Positions 8,510-17,361 of a stretch of DNA of 51,587 nt are shown piece by piece. Below the pieces are notes generated by a model that saw only the letters and a list, made by a program, of their open reading frames with translations, ran no database searches and was not told the origin of the DNA. A program made the position numbers and the translations under genes. The first letter of the stretch is position 1; each line of letters begins with the position of its first letter. Source of the DNA: Candidatus Competibacteraceae bacterium (lineage in GTDB: Bacteria; Pseudomonadota; Gammaproteobacteria; Competibacterales; Competibacteraceae); assembly GCA_003989085.1 (NCBI GenBank), contig RXIV01000011.1:1-51587 (forward strand), in the 5' to 3' direction.

Positions 8510-9802
8510 TTGGACGATATTCATATTGGCGTCCTGTGCATTGCGCTGGTCGCGTTGATTGGCTGTTCCGCATTCTTTTCCGGCTCTGAAACCGGATTGA
8601 TGATGATGAACCGCTACCGTCTGCGCCATCGCGCCAAGGCGGGCGACAAAGCGGCGCAGCGGGTTGGTCGCTTGTTGGAACGACCCGACCGGTTGATCGG
8701 CTTAATCCTGCTCGGCAATACCTTTTTCAACATTCTGTCCTCCTCGCTGGCTACCGTGATCGCTATCCGCTTTCTGGGCGAGGCGGGCATTGTCGCTTCC
8801 ACTGTTGTCCTCACGCTGATCTTACTGGTCTTCGGCGAAGTCGCGCCCAAGACCTTGGCGGCCCTGCATCCCGAGCGTATTGCTTATCCGGCGTCCACTG
8901 TCCTCACGCCAATGCTCAAGCTCTTCTATCCGCTGGTGTGGCTGACTAACCTGGTGGTCAACAGCCTGTTGCGGTTGTTCCGGGTCACCATTCAGACCAC
9001 CGGCAGCCAGCAATCGCTGAGCGCCGAGGAACTGCGCACCGTGGTGCTGGAGGCTGGCGTCATGATTCCCAAGCGCCACCAAACCATGCTGCTGAGCATT
9101 CTCGAACTGGAAGAAATCACGGTTGAGGACATCATGGTGCCGCGCAATGAGGTCGCGGGCATCGATCTGGAAGACGACTGGGAGGCCATCGTTGCCGAAC
9201 TGAACCGCAGTCCCTATACCCGGTTGCTGGTGTACCGCGACACTATTGATCAGGCAGTGGGTTTCCTGCATCTGCGCAAGGTGTTGAACCTGATGACCCA
9301 GAAGCCGGACTTCAACCGCGCTGATCTGGAGAGTCTGATCCGGGAACCGTATTTCATCCCGGAAGGCGCATCCCTGACCCGGCAATTACTGAATTTTCAG
9401 CAACAAAAGCGGCGGATCGGCCTGGTCGTGGACGAATACGGCGATGTGCTGGGGCTGGTGACGCTGGAAGACATTCTGGAAGAGATCGTTGGCGAGTTCA
9501 CTACCGATCCGGCCACCAATGATCAAGGCAAACTGACCGCTCGGGCAGACGGCGGTTATCTGGTCAATGGCCGGACTGCGATCCGGGTCCTGAACCGGGC
9601 ACTCGGCTGGCATCTGCCGACCGATGGTCCGCGTACCCTGAATGGACTGGTCATGGAGCAACTGGAAGCGATCCCGGAACCGGGCGCTCGGCTGACGCTG
9701 GTCGGTCACCCCACCGAGATCATTGAAACGGCGGACAACCGAGTCAAAACCGCAGTGATCTGGCCGAATCCAGAAACCGGGACGAAGAAGGAACATCCTT
9801 GA
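8510..9802 (+). CDS. corB: CorB/YfjD family transporter-like protein (DUF21, CBS pair, CorC_HlyC)
   Basis: A 430-residue CNNM/CorB family protein. The N-terminal DUF21 domain (to about 185) has membrane helices and the SAFFSGSETGLMMMNRYRLR signature. Two CBS repeats follow (about 200-330; EDIMVPRNEVAGIDL and GLVVDEYGDVLGLVTLEDILEEIVGE), then a CorC_HlyC domain. Relatives are linked to Mg2+/Co2+ efflux or Mg2+ homeostasis. The start is TTG at 8510, set by GGAGGT nine bases upstream and by the fit of the N-terminus to YfjD; no ATG lies at the right place. It converges on the 4,6-dehydratase gene with only six bases between stops. Confidence 0.88.
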   Translation: MDDIHIGVLCIALVALIGCSAFFSGSETGLMMMNRYRLRHRAKAGDKAAQRVGRLLERPDRLIGLILLGNTFFNILSSSLATVIAIRFLGEAGIVASTVVLTLILLVFGEVAPKTLAALHPERIAYPASTVLTPMLKLFYPLVWLTNLVVNSLLRLFRVTIQTTGSQQSLSAEELRTVVLEAGVMIPKRHQTMLLSILELEEITVEDIMVPRNEVAGIDLEDDWEAIVAELNRSPYTRLLVYRDTIDQAVGFLHLRKVLNLMTQKPDFNRADLESLIREPYFIPEGASLTRQLLNFQQQKRRIGLVVDEYGDVLGLVTLEDILEEIVGEFTTDPATNDQGKLTARADGGYLVNGRTAIRVLNRALGWHLPTDGPRTLNGLVMEQLEAIPEPGARLTLVGHPTEIIETADNRVKTAVIWPNPETGTKKEHP

Positions 9803-9808
9803 TCCTTT

Positions 9809-11725
9809 TTAACCTTCTTCATCTGGCCCCGCCCGCCATACCCAGTCTTCGATGCCGTTCTCCGGCTGATAACCGGTCACTGTTTCCTGCAACAATGCCC
9901 GCACCGCAGGGTAATCAAATTGGTGCGCCGCCTGATCCAGCCGTTCTAGCGCCTCCCGGATCACCGGCCAGGGTGGATGATCCTCGCGGGCGCGGCGGAT
10001 CATCGGATGTTCGGTCGGCAAATCATCGGCGCCGATCAACAGTTCTTCGCGCAATTTCTCGCCGCTGCGCAGATTGGTGACGCAGATTTCCACATCGCCG
10101 TCGGGATGCTCGGCATCGCACACCGTCAGCCCCGACAAGTGAATCAGTCGCCGCGCCAAATCAAGAATCCGCACGGGTTCGCCCATATCCAGCAAAAACA
10201 GATCGCCGCCCTGAGCCATCGCACTGGCCTGGATCACCAGTTGCGCCGCCTCCGGGATCGTCATGAAATAGCGTTCGACCTCTGGGTGCGTCACCGTCAC
10301 CGGCCCACCCTTGCGGATCTGCTCGCGAAACAGCGGCACCACCGACCCCGATGAATCCAGCACATTGCCAAAACGCACCATACACAGCCGGGTTGGACCA
10401 GCCTCCTCGGCCAACCCTTGCAGAATCAGCTCCGCCAATCGTTTGGTTGCGCCCATGACGTTAGTGGGTCGCACCGCCTTGTCGCTGGAGATCAGCACGA
10501 AGGTTTCAACACCGGCGGCCAGCGCAGCTTCAGCGGCGCAACGGGTGCCAAACACGTTATTACGCACCCCTTCAATGGGATTATGTTCAACCATCGGCAC
10601 ATGCTTATAAGCGGCGGCGTGATAGACGGTCTGCACCGCAAAGCGCTCCATAGCCATCTGCAAACGCCGGCGGTGAACCACTGACCCTAGCAACGGAATC
10701 AGTTCAACCGGCGCTGACTCGCCCATGTTGACCCGCATCGCGCTCAACTCCTGCTCGATGGCGTACAGCGCGTATTCGGAGCGTTCAAATAGCACTAGCC
10801 GACGTGGCCGCAACGCCAGAATCTGTCGGCACAGCTCAGCGCCGATGGAACCACCTGCGCCCGTCACCATCACGCTTTTACCGCTGACCCGGGCCTGCAA
10901 CAAAGCCGGGTTGGGCTGGACCGAATCCCGACCCAGAATATCCTCGACGCCAACCTCACGGAATTCATCAATGCGCCGAGCGCCGCTGGTCAACTCGGCC
11001 AAGGTCGGCAGCGCCATCACGCGCACCGGCAATCCCGCCAACGTCTCCAGAATCTCCCGGCGACGATGGTGGGATACCGAAGGCAAGGCCAGCAGCATTA
11101 ACCGGACATCGTAGCGGGTCACCAGGCGCGGCAGTTTGAACGGCGCCCGGACTTTCAGCCCCAGCACCACACTACCCCACAGTTGCGGCTTATCGTCTAC
11201 GAAAGCGACCGGTTCAAATTCAGTGCTGTAGCGCAGGGCATGAACCAGTTGCGCTCCCGCCTCGCCCGCACCGTAAATGATCACTGGCGTCCGAATTGCC
11301 GCCCGGCGAAATCGCCGCCGCAAAAAGCGGCGCAGCAGCAGCCGGCCACCGCCAACCAGGGCGACCAACACCAGCCAGCCAATCAACCAGGACGAACGCG
11401 GCACCAGCCCTTCACGCAGGAACACCCACATCGCCATCAACAACAGGATGCCGGCGCTGACGCCCAGGACAATGGTGTACAGCAGGCTTTCATCGGCATA
11501 GCGCAGGATGGGCCGGTACAGACCGACCAAGGCGAAAGCAGTGATCAGGGTGACGACGGCCAGCGGAAACAGCCAGATCACCTCTTGCAACATATCGGGC
11601 CACCACTCGCCCAAGCGAATGGCGAACGAGGCCCACACTGCAACCAGCACCGCCAGCGTGTCGCCGATCACCAGCAACAATCGCCGGGCCAGAGGGGGAA
11701 GGTTAAACAGCGCTTCGAGTTTCAC
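9809..11725 (-). CDS. membrane-anchored nucleotide-sugar 4,6-dehydratase (CapD/PglF/WbpM-like)
   Basis: A 638-residue polysaccharide-biosynthesis protein. The N-terminus has about four membrane helices (roughly 10-115), then a first nucleotide-binding fold with VIIYGAGEAGAQLVHAL and a catalytic short-chain dehydrogenase domain starting VMVTGAGGSIGAELCRQI. The active-site region reads SSDKAVRPTNVMGATKR, the Met-x3-Lys form typical of UDP-GlcNAc 4,6-dehydratases that replace Tyr-x3-Lys. The likely reaction is UDP-GlcNAc to a 4-keto-6-deoxy sugar for surface glycan. The GTG at 11725 overlaps the preceding stop as GTGA and is preferred; an ATG at 11761 would add 12 residues. Confidence 0.88.
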   Translation of the reverse strand: MKLEALFNLPPLARRLLLVIGDTLAVLVAVWASFAIRLGEWWPDMLQEVIWLFPLAVVTLITAFALVGLYRPILRYADESLLYTIVLGVSAGILLLMAMWVFLREGLVPRSSWLIGWLVLVALVGGGRLLLRRFLRRRFRRAAIRTPVIIYGAGEAGAQLVHALRYSTEFEPVAFVDDKPQLWGSVVLGLKVRAPFKLPRLVTRYDVRLMLLALPSVSHHRRREILETLAGLPVRVMALPTLAELTSGARRIDEFREVGVEDILGRDSVQPNPALLQARVSGKSVMVTGAGGSIGAELCRQILALRPRRLVLFERSEYALYAIEQELSAMRVNMGESAPVELIPLLGSVVHRRRLQMAMERFAVQTVYHAAAYKHVPMVEHNPIEGVRNNVFGTRCAAEAALAAGVETFVLISSDKAVRPTNVMGATKRLAELILQGLAEEAGPTRLCMVRFGNVLDSSGSVVPLFREQIRKGGPVTVTHPEVERYFMTIPEAAQLVIQASAMAQGGDLFLLDMGEPVRILDLARRLIHLSGLTVCDAEHPDGDVEICVTNLRSGEKLREELLIGADDLPTEHPMIRRAREDHPPWPVIREALERLDQAAHQFDYPAVRALLQETVTGYQPENGIEDWVWRAGPDEEG

Positions 11726-12729
11726 TGGGCGGATCCGGTCATCGGTCGCCGCTCCAGCCAAGCGACAGCCATCATCAGCAGGCCATAGATCACGATCCAG
11801 ACGCCCGCCAGCACCGTCTGATCAGCCGGCGGGAGTTGAATCGCCAGCAGGGCTGAAGCAGCGCAAGCCAGCATCAGGGCATATTCCACCAGTACGGTGC
11901 GACGGTGGCCCCAACCCAGCAAGACCAGCCGCTGGTAATAATGACTGCGATGCGCCTTCCAGACCGGTTCGCCGTGCCATAACCGACGCAGCAGAGTCAC
12001 GGTGGCGTCGACGATGAAGGGCGAAAAGATCAGCAACGCCGTCCAGAACGGGAACAGTCCGGCCTGGCTCCCCCACAAACTGCACGCCGCCGCCAGAAAA
12101 CCCAGGGTGGTCGAGCCGCTATCGCCGAGGAAGAGTTTCGCCGGTGGAAAGTTGTGGAGCAGAAAGCCGGCACTGGCCGCCGCCACGACCAGGCAGAAGG
12201 TGGAGAATCCGATATCAACCCGCCCCAGCCAGGCCAGGGTCGTAAAGCCGATCACAGCCATACCACCGGCAAAGCCATCCATCCCGTCCATGAAGTTGTA
12301 AAGGTTGATCATCCAAACGGTAAACAGCACCGTCAGCGGGATGCCAAGTCCGGCGGAAAGTGGCAAGCTCAGACCGGGCAGGTCAAGACGGCCAGGAACC
12401 AAGCCGGCCACCGACAGACTGATCGCCGCCCAGCAATGAATCATGAGGCGCAGTTTGGCGGCGATGCCGTAGCGATCATCCAGAACCGACACCAGCGCCA
12501 GTGGCGACAAGCCCGCCCCCAGCCCGACCGCGAGAACTATCGGCGCATCGCCTGCGCCGATCCAGACTCCACCACCCACCAGGATACCGGCCAACACCGC
12601 CAGACCCCCGGTCCGCGGCACTGGTTTGGTATGCAGGGATCGGGAATTGGGATAATCAACTATCAGCAATCGGCTGCCCGCATTCGCCAGAAAAGCACTC
12701 AATAACCACGCCATGCCAAAAGCCGCCAA
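11722..12729 (-). CDS. polyprenyl-phosphate sugar-1-phosphate transferase (WecA/WbpL-like glycosyltransferase 4)
   Basis: A 335-residue polytopic membrane enzyme of the MraY/WecA superfamily, which puts a sugar-1-phosphate on undecaprenyl phosphate to start a glycan. It has the first cytoplasmic acidic motif SVLDDRYG near 88, NLYNFMDGMDGFAGGMAV near 142-160, FLGDSGSTTLGFLA near 200 and HRSHYYQRLV near 263, the pattern of WbpL-type enzymes using N-acetylated aminosugars. It is co-transcribed with the 4,6-dehydratase, which overlaps its stop, a standard O-antigen or exopolysaccharide initiation pair. Its start is 27 bases from the preceding secretion gene. Confidence 0.87.
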   Translation of the reverse strand: MAAFGMAWLLSAFLANAGSRLLIVDYPNSRSLHTKPVPRTGGLAVLAGILVGGGVWIGAGDAPIVLAVGLGAGLSPLALVSVLDDRYGIAAKLRLMIHCWAAISLSVAGLVPGRLDLPGLSLPLSAGLGIPLTVLFTVWMINLYNFMDGMDGFAGGMAVIGFTTLAWLGRVDIGFSTFCLVVAAASAGFLLHNFPPAKLFLGDSGSTTLGFLAAACSLWGSQAGLFPFWTALLIFSPFIVDATVTLLRRLWHGEPVWKAHRSHYYQRLVLLGWGHRRTVLVEYALMLACAASALLAIQLPPADQTVLAGVWIVIYGLLMMAVAWLERRPMTGSAQ

Positions 12730-12756
12730 ACCGCTTGTGGTCGAAGCGCTGATGGC

Positions 12757-14109
12757 TTACTTCTCCCGGAATGAACGGGCTGCCGAATCCAGCGCTGGCT
12801 GCAACAGATATTGCAGGAAGGTGCGTTCACCGGTCTTGATGATGACCTCGGCGGGCATTCCCGGCAGCAACTCTAACCCCCGCTCTTTCAGCTTTTGTAA
12901 CTCCGTATCCGGCACCTGGATCCGCGCCAAGTAGTACGGCATGTTGGTGGCTCGATCCACCAACCGATCCGCTGAAACATTCAGCACCCGGCCTTCCAGC
13001 ACCGGCGTGGTGCGGGAGTGGAACGCCGAGAATCGAACATCAGCTTTCAGACCTGGCAACACCTTGTCGATGTCGGTCACCTGGACATGCGCTTCCACCA
13101 CCAGTTGCTCGCCCTGCGGCACGATCTCCAGAATTGGCGTACCCGGTGAGAGCACCGCGCCGACGGTATGCACCGCCATGCTCACGACCGTTCCACTGGC
13201 CGGCGCCCGGACGGTGGTTCGCGCTACAGTATCCTGCAAGGCTCGCATCCGCTCCCGCAGGTCAAACAATTTGGTCTGCACTTCACGCAACTGCTCAGCG
13301 ACATCGGACTGAAAGCGCTTTTGCAATTGCAGGATTTGCAGTTCTGCCTCGCCTATTTGCAGCTTGGCGCGGGACACGTCCGACAAATGCTGGGCGCGTT
13401 CACCTTCCAGCTCGGAAGCCGCCCGCTCCAGTTCGCGCTGGCGTAATTTATCGCTGAACCCCTGCTTGGCCAGTTGCCTGAAATCATTGGCTTCATTGGT
13501 GTAGGACGTAATGCGCTCTTGCTTGCTCTTGGCCAGCGCGTCCAGCCCACGAGCCTGTTCCTGCAACTGATCGATTCGCTGCCGCAATAGCGTGGTCTCG
13601 CCCTTGAGCGTGGTGCGCCGGGTGATGAAGGTCTGCTGCTCAGCCTGAATCGCCTCGCGAACCCGGGGATCGCTCTCCTCAGCTTTCAATTCTGCGGGAA
13701 TCGCGATGGTCTCAGCCTGATTGCGCTCGGCCAGCAACCGCGATTCCAGCGCCTGCGCAGCAAAATACTGCACTTTGGCGATGCCAAGCTGGGCGCTGGC
13801 CTGAGTGCCGTCCATCTGCAACAGAACATCATCTTCCTTGACCGTATCGCCATCACGCACCAGGATTTCCCGGACAATGCCGCCTTCCAGATGCTGCACG
13901 GTCTTGCGGTAAGACTCGACTGTCACCAGGCCAGGAGCGACCGCAGCACTATCAATCCGGGCAGTGGCCGCCCATCCGCCGAACCCGCCAAAAGCCACGA
14001 TCAGCACGATGAAGCCAAACCAGCGCAGCGCGCGATCATCGGTGGGCGCCGGCGGAATGGTCAGATTTTTAGCTGGGTTGGGAGAGGTCAGGGTGAGCGC
14101 TTGGGACAT
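12757..14109 (-). CDS. type I secretion membrane-fusion protein (HlyD family)
   Basis: A 450-residue HlyD/PrtE-type periplasmic adaptor. One membrane helix lies near residues 30-48 (WFGFIVLIVAFGGFGGWAA). Next come a biotinyl-lipoyl half-motif (GGIVREILVRDGDTVKEDDVL), a long alpha-helical coiled coil (about 125-290), the returning lipoyl half (VRAPASGTVVSMAVHTVGAV) and a C-terminal beta-barrel region ending VIIKTGERTFLQYLLQPALDS, typical of type I secretion adaptors. It should connect the inner-membrane ABC protein to a TolC-like outer-membrane channel, which is not encoded here. The ABC gene ends 13 bases upstream. Confidence 0.92.
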   Translation of the reverse strand: MSQALTLTSPNPAKNLTIPPAPTDDRALRWFGFIVLIVAFGGFGGWAATARIDSAAVAPGLVTVESYRKTVQHLEGGIVREILVRDGDTVKEDDVLLQMDGTQASAQLGIAKVQYFAAQALESRLLAERNQAETIAIPAELKAEESDPRVREAIQAEQQTFITRRTTLKGETTLLRQRIDQLQEQARGLDALAKSKQERITSYTNEANDFRQLAKQGFSDKLRQRELERAASELEGERAQHLSDVSRAKLQIGEAELQILQLQKRFQSDVAEQLREVQTKLFDLRERMRALQDTVARTTVRAPASGTVVSMAVHTVGAVLSPGTPILEIVPQGEQLVVEAHVQVTDIDKVLPGLKADVRFSAFHSRTTPVLEGRVLNVSADRLVDRATNMPYYLARIQVPDTELQKLKERGLELLPGMPAEVIIKTGERTFLQYLLQPALDSAARSFREK

Positions 14110-14122
14110 GGTTTACCTCGGT

Positions 14123-15865
14123 TCAGGAAGGGCGGGACTGGCTGATCGGCTGGACCGGCGCAACCGGGTGCGCCGGCGTAGCCACCGGTCGGATAAACTG
14201 GGCCAGCACCTGATCACGGGGACCAAAGATCTGCACTTGGCCTTCTCGCAGCACCAGAATCTTGTCTACCGATCCCAGAATGCTGATTCGGTGGCTAATA
14301 ATCAGCACCGTGCCGCCCACCCGTTTCAGATCGGACATGGCTTGAGCCAGCGCCGCCTCGCCCTGGTCGTCCAGATTGGAGTTCGGCTCGTCCAGCACCA
14401 CTAGCACCGGATCGCCATACAGGGCGCGGGCCAGCCCGACGCGCTGACGCTGGCCGCCAGACAGCACCGAACCTGCCTCACCGATCCGGGTGTTATAGGC
14501 GTTGGGTAACTGCAAGATCATCTCGTGAACGCCGGCCTTGCGGGCGGCGGCCACCACCTGATCCGGATCGACCTCGCCAAAGCGGGCGATGTTTTCAGCG
14601 ATGGTGCCGTCGAACAGTTCGATGTCCTGTGGCAAATAACCCAGATACGGCCCCAGTTCATCACGGTTGATGTTCTGGATGTCGGCCCCGTCCAGCCGGA
14701 CCTTGCCGGCGTACAGCGGCCAGACCCCCAGAATGGCGCGGGCCAGAGTGGATTTACCGGCGGCGCTGGGACCAATGACGCCGATGACCTCGTTGGCTTC
14801 GATTTGCAGGTTGATCCCGCGCAGCGCCGGAGTCTGTGCGCCCGGCGGCACCACCACCACGCCTTCCAGGGTCAGCGTCCCAGTGGGCGGCGGCAGCGAC
14901 ATATAATGTGGCCGTTCAGGAATGGCGTGCAGCAGATCGTTGAGGCGGTGGTAGGCGGTGCGGGCGGAGATAAAGCCTTTCCAGGTGCCAATCAGCAGGT
15001 CAATTGGAGCCAGCGCCCGGCCCATCAGGATGGAACCGGCGATCATGATGCCGGGGCTGACTATATGCTCTACCGCCAGCAAGGCGCCCAACCCCAGAAT
15101 CAGCGATTGCAGCAGCATTCGCATCATTTTACTGGTCGCGGCCAGCGCCCCGGCCCGGTCACTGGCCAAGGCTTGCAAACCCATCACCCGGGTATGGCGC
15201 TCCAGCCAACGCTGACGGATGCGCGGGAGCATCCCCATAGCCTCCAGCACTTCGACATTCCGCAAATTGCTCTGGGCGTAGCCGGCAGCAGCAATCGCCT
15301 CGGCATTGGCGGCAGCCAAAGGCTTGCTGGTGGACAGCTCAGTTGCCACGGTCAGCGCCACCATAATCAGCGCTGCAATGATCGCAAACCAGCCGAACCA
15401 GGGATGGAGCAGGAACAGCACCGCCAGATAGACCGGCATCCACGGCACATCAAAGAAGGCAAACAGGCCATTGCCGGTCAGAAACTGACGCAGGTTGTTG
15501 AGATCGTTTAGGGGCTGCGCCGAAGCCGTGCCGGGGCGACGCAAGCCCAGATCAAACATGGCCGAGAACAGGCGGGCGTTGATCAAGGAATCCAGCCGCG
15601 CACCCACCCGGATCAGGATTTGTGAGCGCACCCAGTCCAGCGCACCCATCACGATCATGGTGCCAGTGAGCAACAAGGTCAGCATCAACAAGGTAAATTC
15701 GCTACGGCTGGCCAGCACCCGGTCATACACCTGGAGCATGTACAGTGAAGGAGCCAACATCAACAGGTTGATGAACAGGCTAAAAAATCCCGCACTAACA
15801 AAAGATTGCCGACAAATGCGCAGGATCTTCTGCAAATCGGAGAGTTCGGTTTTGGGTTTGATCAT
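14123..15865 (-). CDS. type I secretion system permease/ATPase (PrtD/AprD-like)
   Basis: A 580-residue half-size ABC exporter. The N-terminal transmembrane domain (about 20-310) begins with SLFINLLMLAPSLYMLQVYDRVLASRS, a hallmark of PrtD/AprD-type exporters, and has no C39 peptidase or HlyB-like N-domain. The ATPase has Walker A GPSAAGKST near 362, signature LSGGQRQRVGLARAL near 468, Walker B VLVVLDEPNSNLD and the switch His in IISHR. It exports an unmodified C-terminally targeted protein with the HlyD partner. No RTX or other substrate gene lies nearby. It heads a four-gene minus-strand unit with the glycan-initiation genes. Confidence 0.92.
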   Translation of the reverse strand: MIKPKTELSDLQKILRICRQSFVSAGFFSLFINLLMLAPSLYMLQVYDRVLASRSEFTLLMLTLLLTGTMIVMGALDWVRSQILIRVGARLDSLINARLFSAMFDLGLRRPGTASAQPLNDLNNLRQFLTGNGLFAFFDVPWMPVYLAVLFLLHPWFGWFAIIAALIMVALTVATELSTSKPLAAANAEAIAAAGYAQSNLRNVEVLEAMGMLPRIRQRWLERHTRVMGLQALASDRAGALAATSKMMRMLLQSLILGLGALLAVEHIVSPGIMIAGSILMGRALAPIDLLIGTWKGFISARTAYHRLNDLLHAIPERPHYMSLPPPTGTLTLEGVVVVPPGAQTPALRGINLQIEANEVIGVIGPSAAGKSTLARAILGVWPLYAGKVRLDGADIQNINRDELGPYLGYLPQDIELFDGTIAENIARFGEVDPDQVVAAARKAGVHEMILQLPNAYNTRIGEAGSVLSGGQRQRVGLARALYGDPVLVVLDEPNSNLDDQGEAALAQAMSDLKRVGGTVLIISHRISILGSVDKILVLREGQVQIFGPRDQVLAQFIRPVATPAHPVAPVQPISQSRPS

Positions 15866-16102
15866 GAAGTGAAGACGCCAGGTAATGAGAAGGATAACTG
15901 GTGGATGATCATAACGTGATTGGCCTGGCGGATGTTCATCAGTTGAGGGGCAACCTGGATTGCCCCGCCGGGCACTCTACCAGAGCCCGCACATGGCCTA
16001 GCCGTTGACCACAAATTCAGGTCGGCGTGTAAGTTGACAGCAACCCAGTGACAACAGAATGCCGAAAATGGTGCGCCGATAGTGAGCGCGGAAGCCGCTG
16101 AA
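15866..16102. other. intergenic region with one hairpin
   Basis: This 237-base gap is upstream of the type I ABC gene and downstream of the TerD-protease gene. It holds a perfect seven-base-pair inverted repeat, GGGGCAA/TTGCCCC with a six-base loop, at 15947-15966. No T-run follows on either strand, so it is not a canonical terminator. Nothing else was recognised. Confidence 0.4.
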
Positions 16103-17323
16103 CTACTCCCGGCACTCGATCTTCAGCACAAAATCGCGAGCTTCGGCGGCAATGTCGGTAGCGGCACGGGCGTTCCCCGACAAGCGGCTCTGGTACTCGA
16201 TGCCCGCCGCTTCCAGAAAGCCTCGCGCCAGCATCCCCTTGATGGCGAAATTAACGTTCTGCGGCACGTCCCCGGTCATTTCATGAACCCGCAGCGCATT
16301 CAGCTTGGAACTGACCACGCCCACCACCGCGCCATCGCCGTCAAGCAACGGCCCGCCACTGTTGCCAGCCTGGGTCGGGGCGGTGAATTGCAGGGAGCGG
16401 GTGTCATCGCCGGGGCCAATCAGCGAGCTGACATTACCGGTGGTCACTTGCGGCCCGGAACCGAGCAGCCCGCCCAGCGGATAGCCCATCACGATGACGG
16501 TTTCACCCAGTCGCGCCTGTGGCCCGTCGCGGAATCGGGCGATGCCGGGAGGCGGCGGATCAGCCCGCAGCAGCGCCAGATCATTGGTGGGATCGGCGAA
16601 CACCAGCTCCAGCCGGCAACGGTGACGCGGCGACCGGGCCAGCATTTCACTCGTGCCTTCGATGACATGGTGATTGGTCAGAATGTAGCCGTCGGGATGG
16701 ACGCAGAATCCGGTGCCGCTGAATGCGCCATTGCCGGCAGAGCGATCCGCCTCGCGCCGCCCGTTAGGGCCACCGAGCGCTGGGGTTTTCGGGGGCGGTT
16801 CCGGCAGTCGCAGTCCAAAATGAGCGGCCAGTGCCGGCAAACCGGCTGAGAAACCTTGCCCGACCGCCCGGAATTTCCATTGCCCCTGATGGCGATAGAG
16901 TTCCGCCATGATCAGGGCGGTTTCGCCCCGACTGGCCGGCGGCAACGAAAACAGTAGCAGCAATTTGCCAGACGCATCGGCCAGCCAGGTCCGCACCGCG
17001 CTGAAGACGCCAAAGGTGGTGGCCGGCGTGAAACCCGGTTTAACGGTCAGCACAACGGCGAGGCGGGTAATGGCCTCCGACACAGCATCCAGGTCGATCT
17101 GCAACTCGCCCGGAAAACCGGCGAAGATGACTGCGCCATCGCGGGAACGCGGCTGCTCGGCGCTGATCAAATCGTCCGCATCCCGAACCCGCCCGGTCAT
17201 ATCCAGCAGAGCAGCGCCGAGTTGAGTTTTGGCGGCGAACTCATCACCCGGCTCGCCGCTAACGCCCACCGCGATCCGTCCGCCGCCCAGCGGACGATTT
17301 TGCCCCGGCTGAAGTTCCTGCAT
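16103..17323 (-). CDS. TerD-domain/trypsin-like serine protease fusion
   Basis: A 406-residue two-domain protein. Residues 1-172 match the TerD family, with N-terminus MQELQPGQN and the diagnostic ELYRHQGQWKFRAVGQGFSAGL at 141-162. A Pro-rich linker (173-195) joins an HtrA/trypsin-like protease with His219 (LTNHHV), Asp248 (PTNDLALL) and Ser322 (AGNSGGP). There is no signal peptide, membrane helix or PDZ domain, so it is probably cytoplasmic. The Ca2+-binding DxDLD segment of TerD is not conserved; the region reads AAKTQLGAALL. A TTG at 17365 overlaps the bioD stop, but the ATG at 17323 is where TerD homology begins. It may be co-transcribed with bioD. Confidence 0.85.
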   Translation of the reverse strand: MQELQPGQNRPLGGGRIAVGVSGEPGDEFAAKTQLGAALLDMTGRVRDADDLISAEQPRSRDGAVIFAGFPGELQIDLDAVSEAITRLAVVLTVKPGFTPATTFGVFSAVRTWLADASGKLLLLFSLPPASRGETALIMAELYRHQGQWKFRAVGQGFSAGLPALAAHFGLRLPEPPPKTPALGGPNGRREADRSAGNGAFSGTGFCVHPDGYILTNHHVIEGTSEMLARSPRHRCRLELVFADPTNDLALLRADPPPPGIARFRDGPQARLGETVIVMGYPLGGLLGSGPQVTTGNVSSLIGPGDDTRSLQFTAPTQAGNSGGPLLDGDGAVVGVVSSKLNALRVHEMTGDVPQNVNFAIKGMLARGFLEAAGIEYQSRLSGNARAATDIAAEARDFVLKIECRE

Positions 17324-17361
17324 GGCCGCGTTACCCCACAATGATCGTTCTCTTTGCTGCC

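Noticed and set aside
14525..15511. 328-codon frame opposite the type I secretion ABC gene
   Set aside because: Antisense to a well-supported gene, with Gln/His-rich low-complexity translation and no domain.
15947..15966. Terminator upstream of the type I secretion genes
   Set aside because: The stem is perfect but no T-run follows on either strand.
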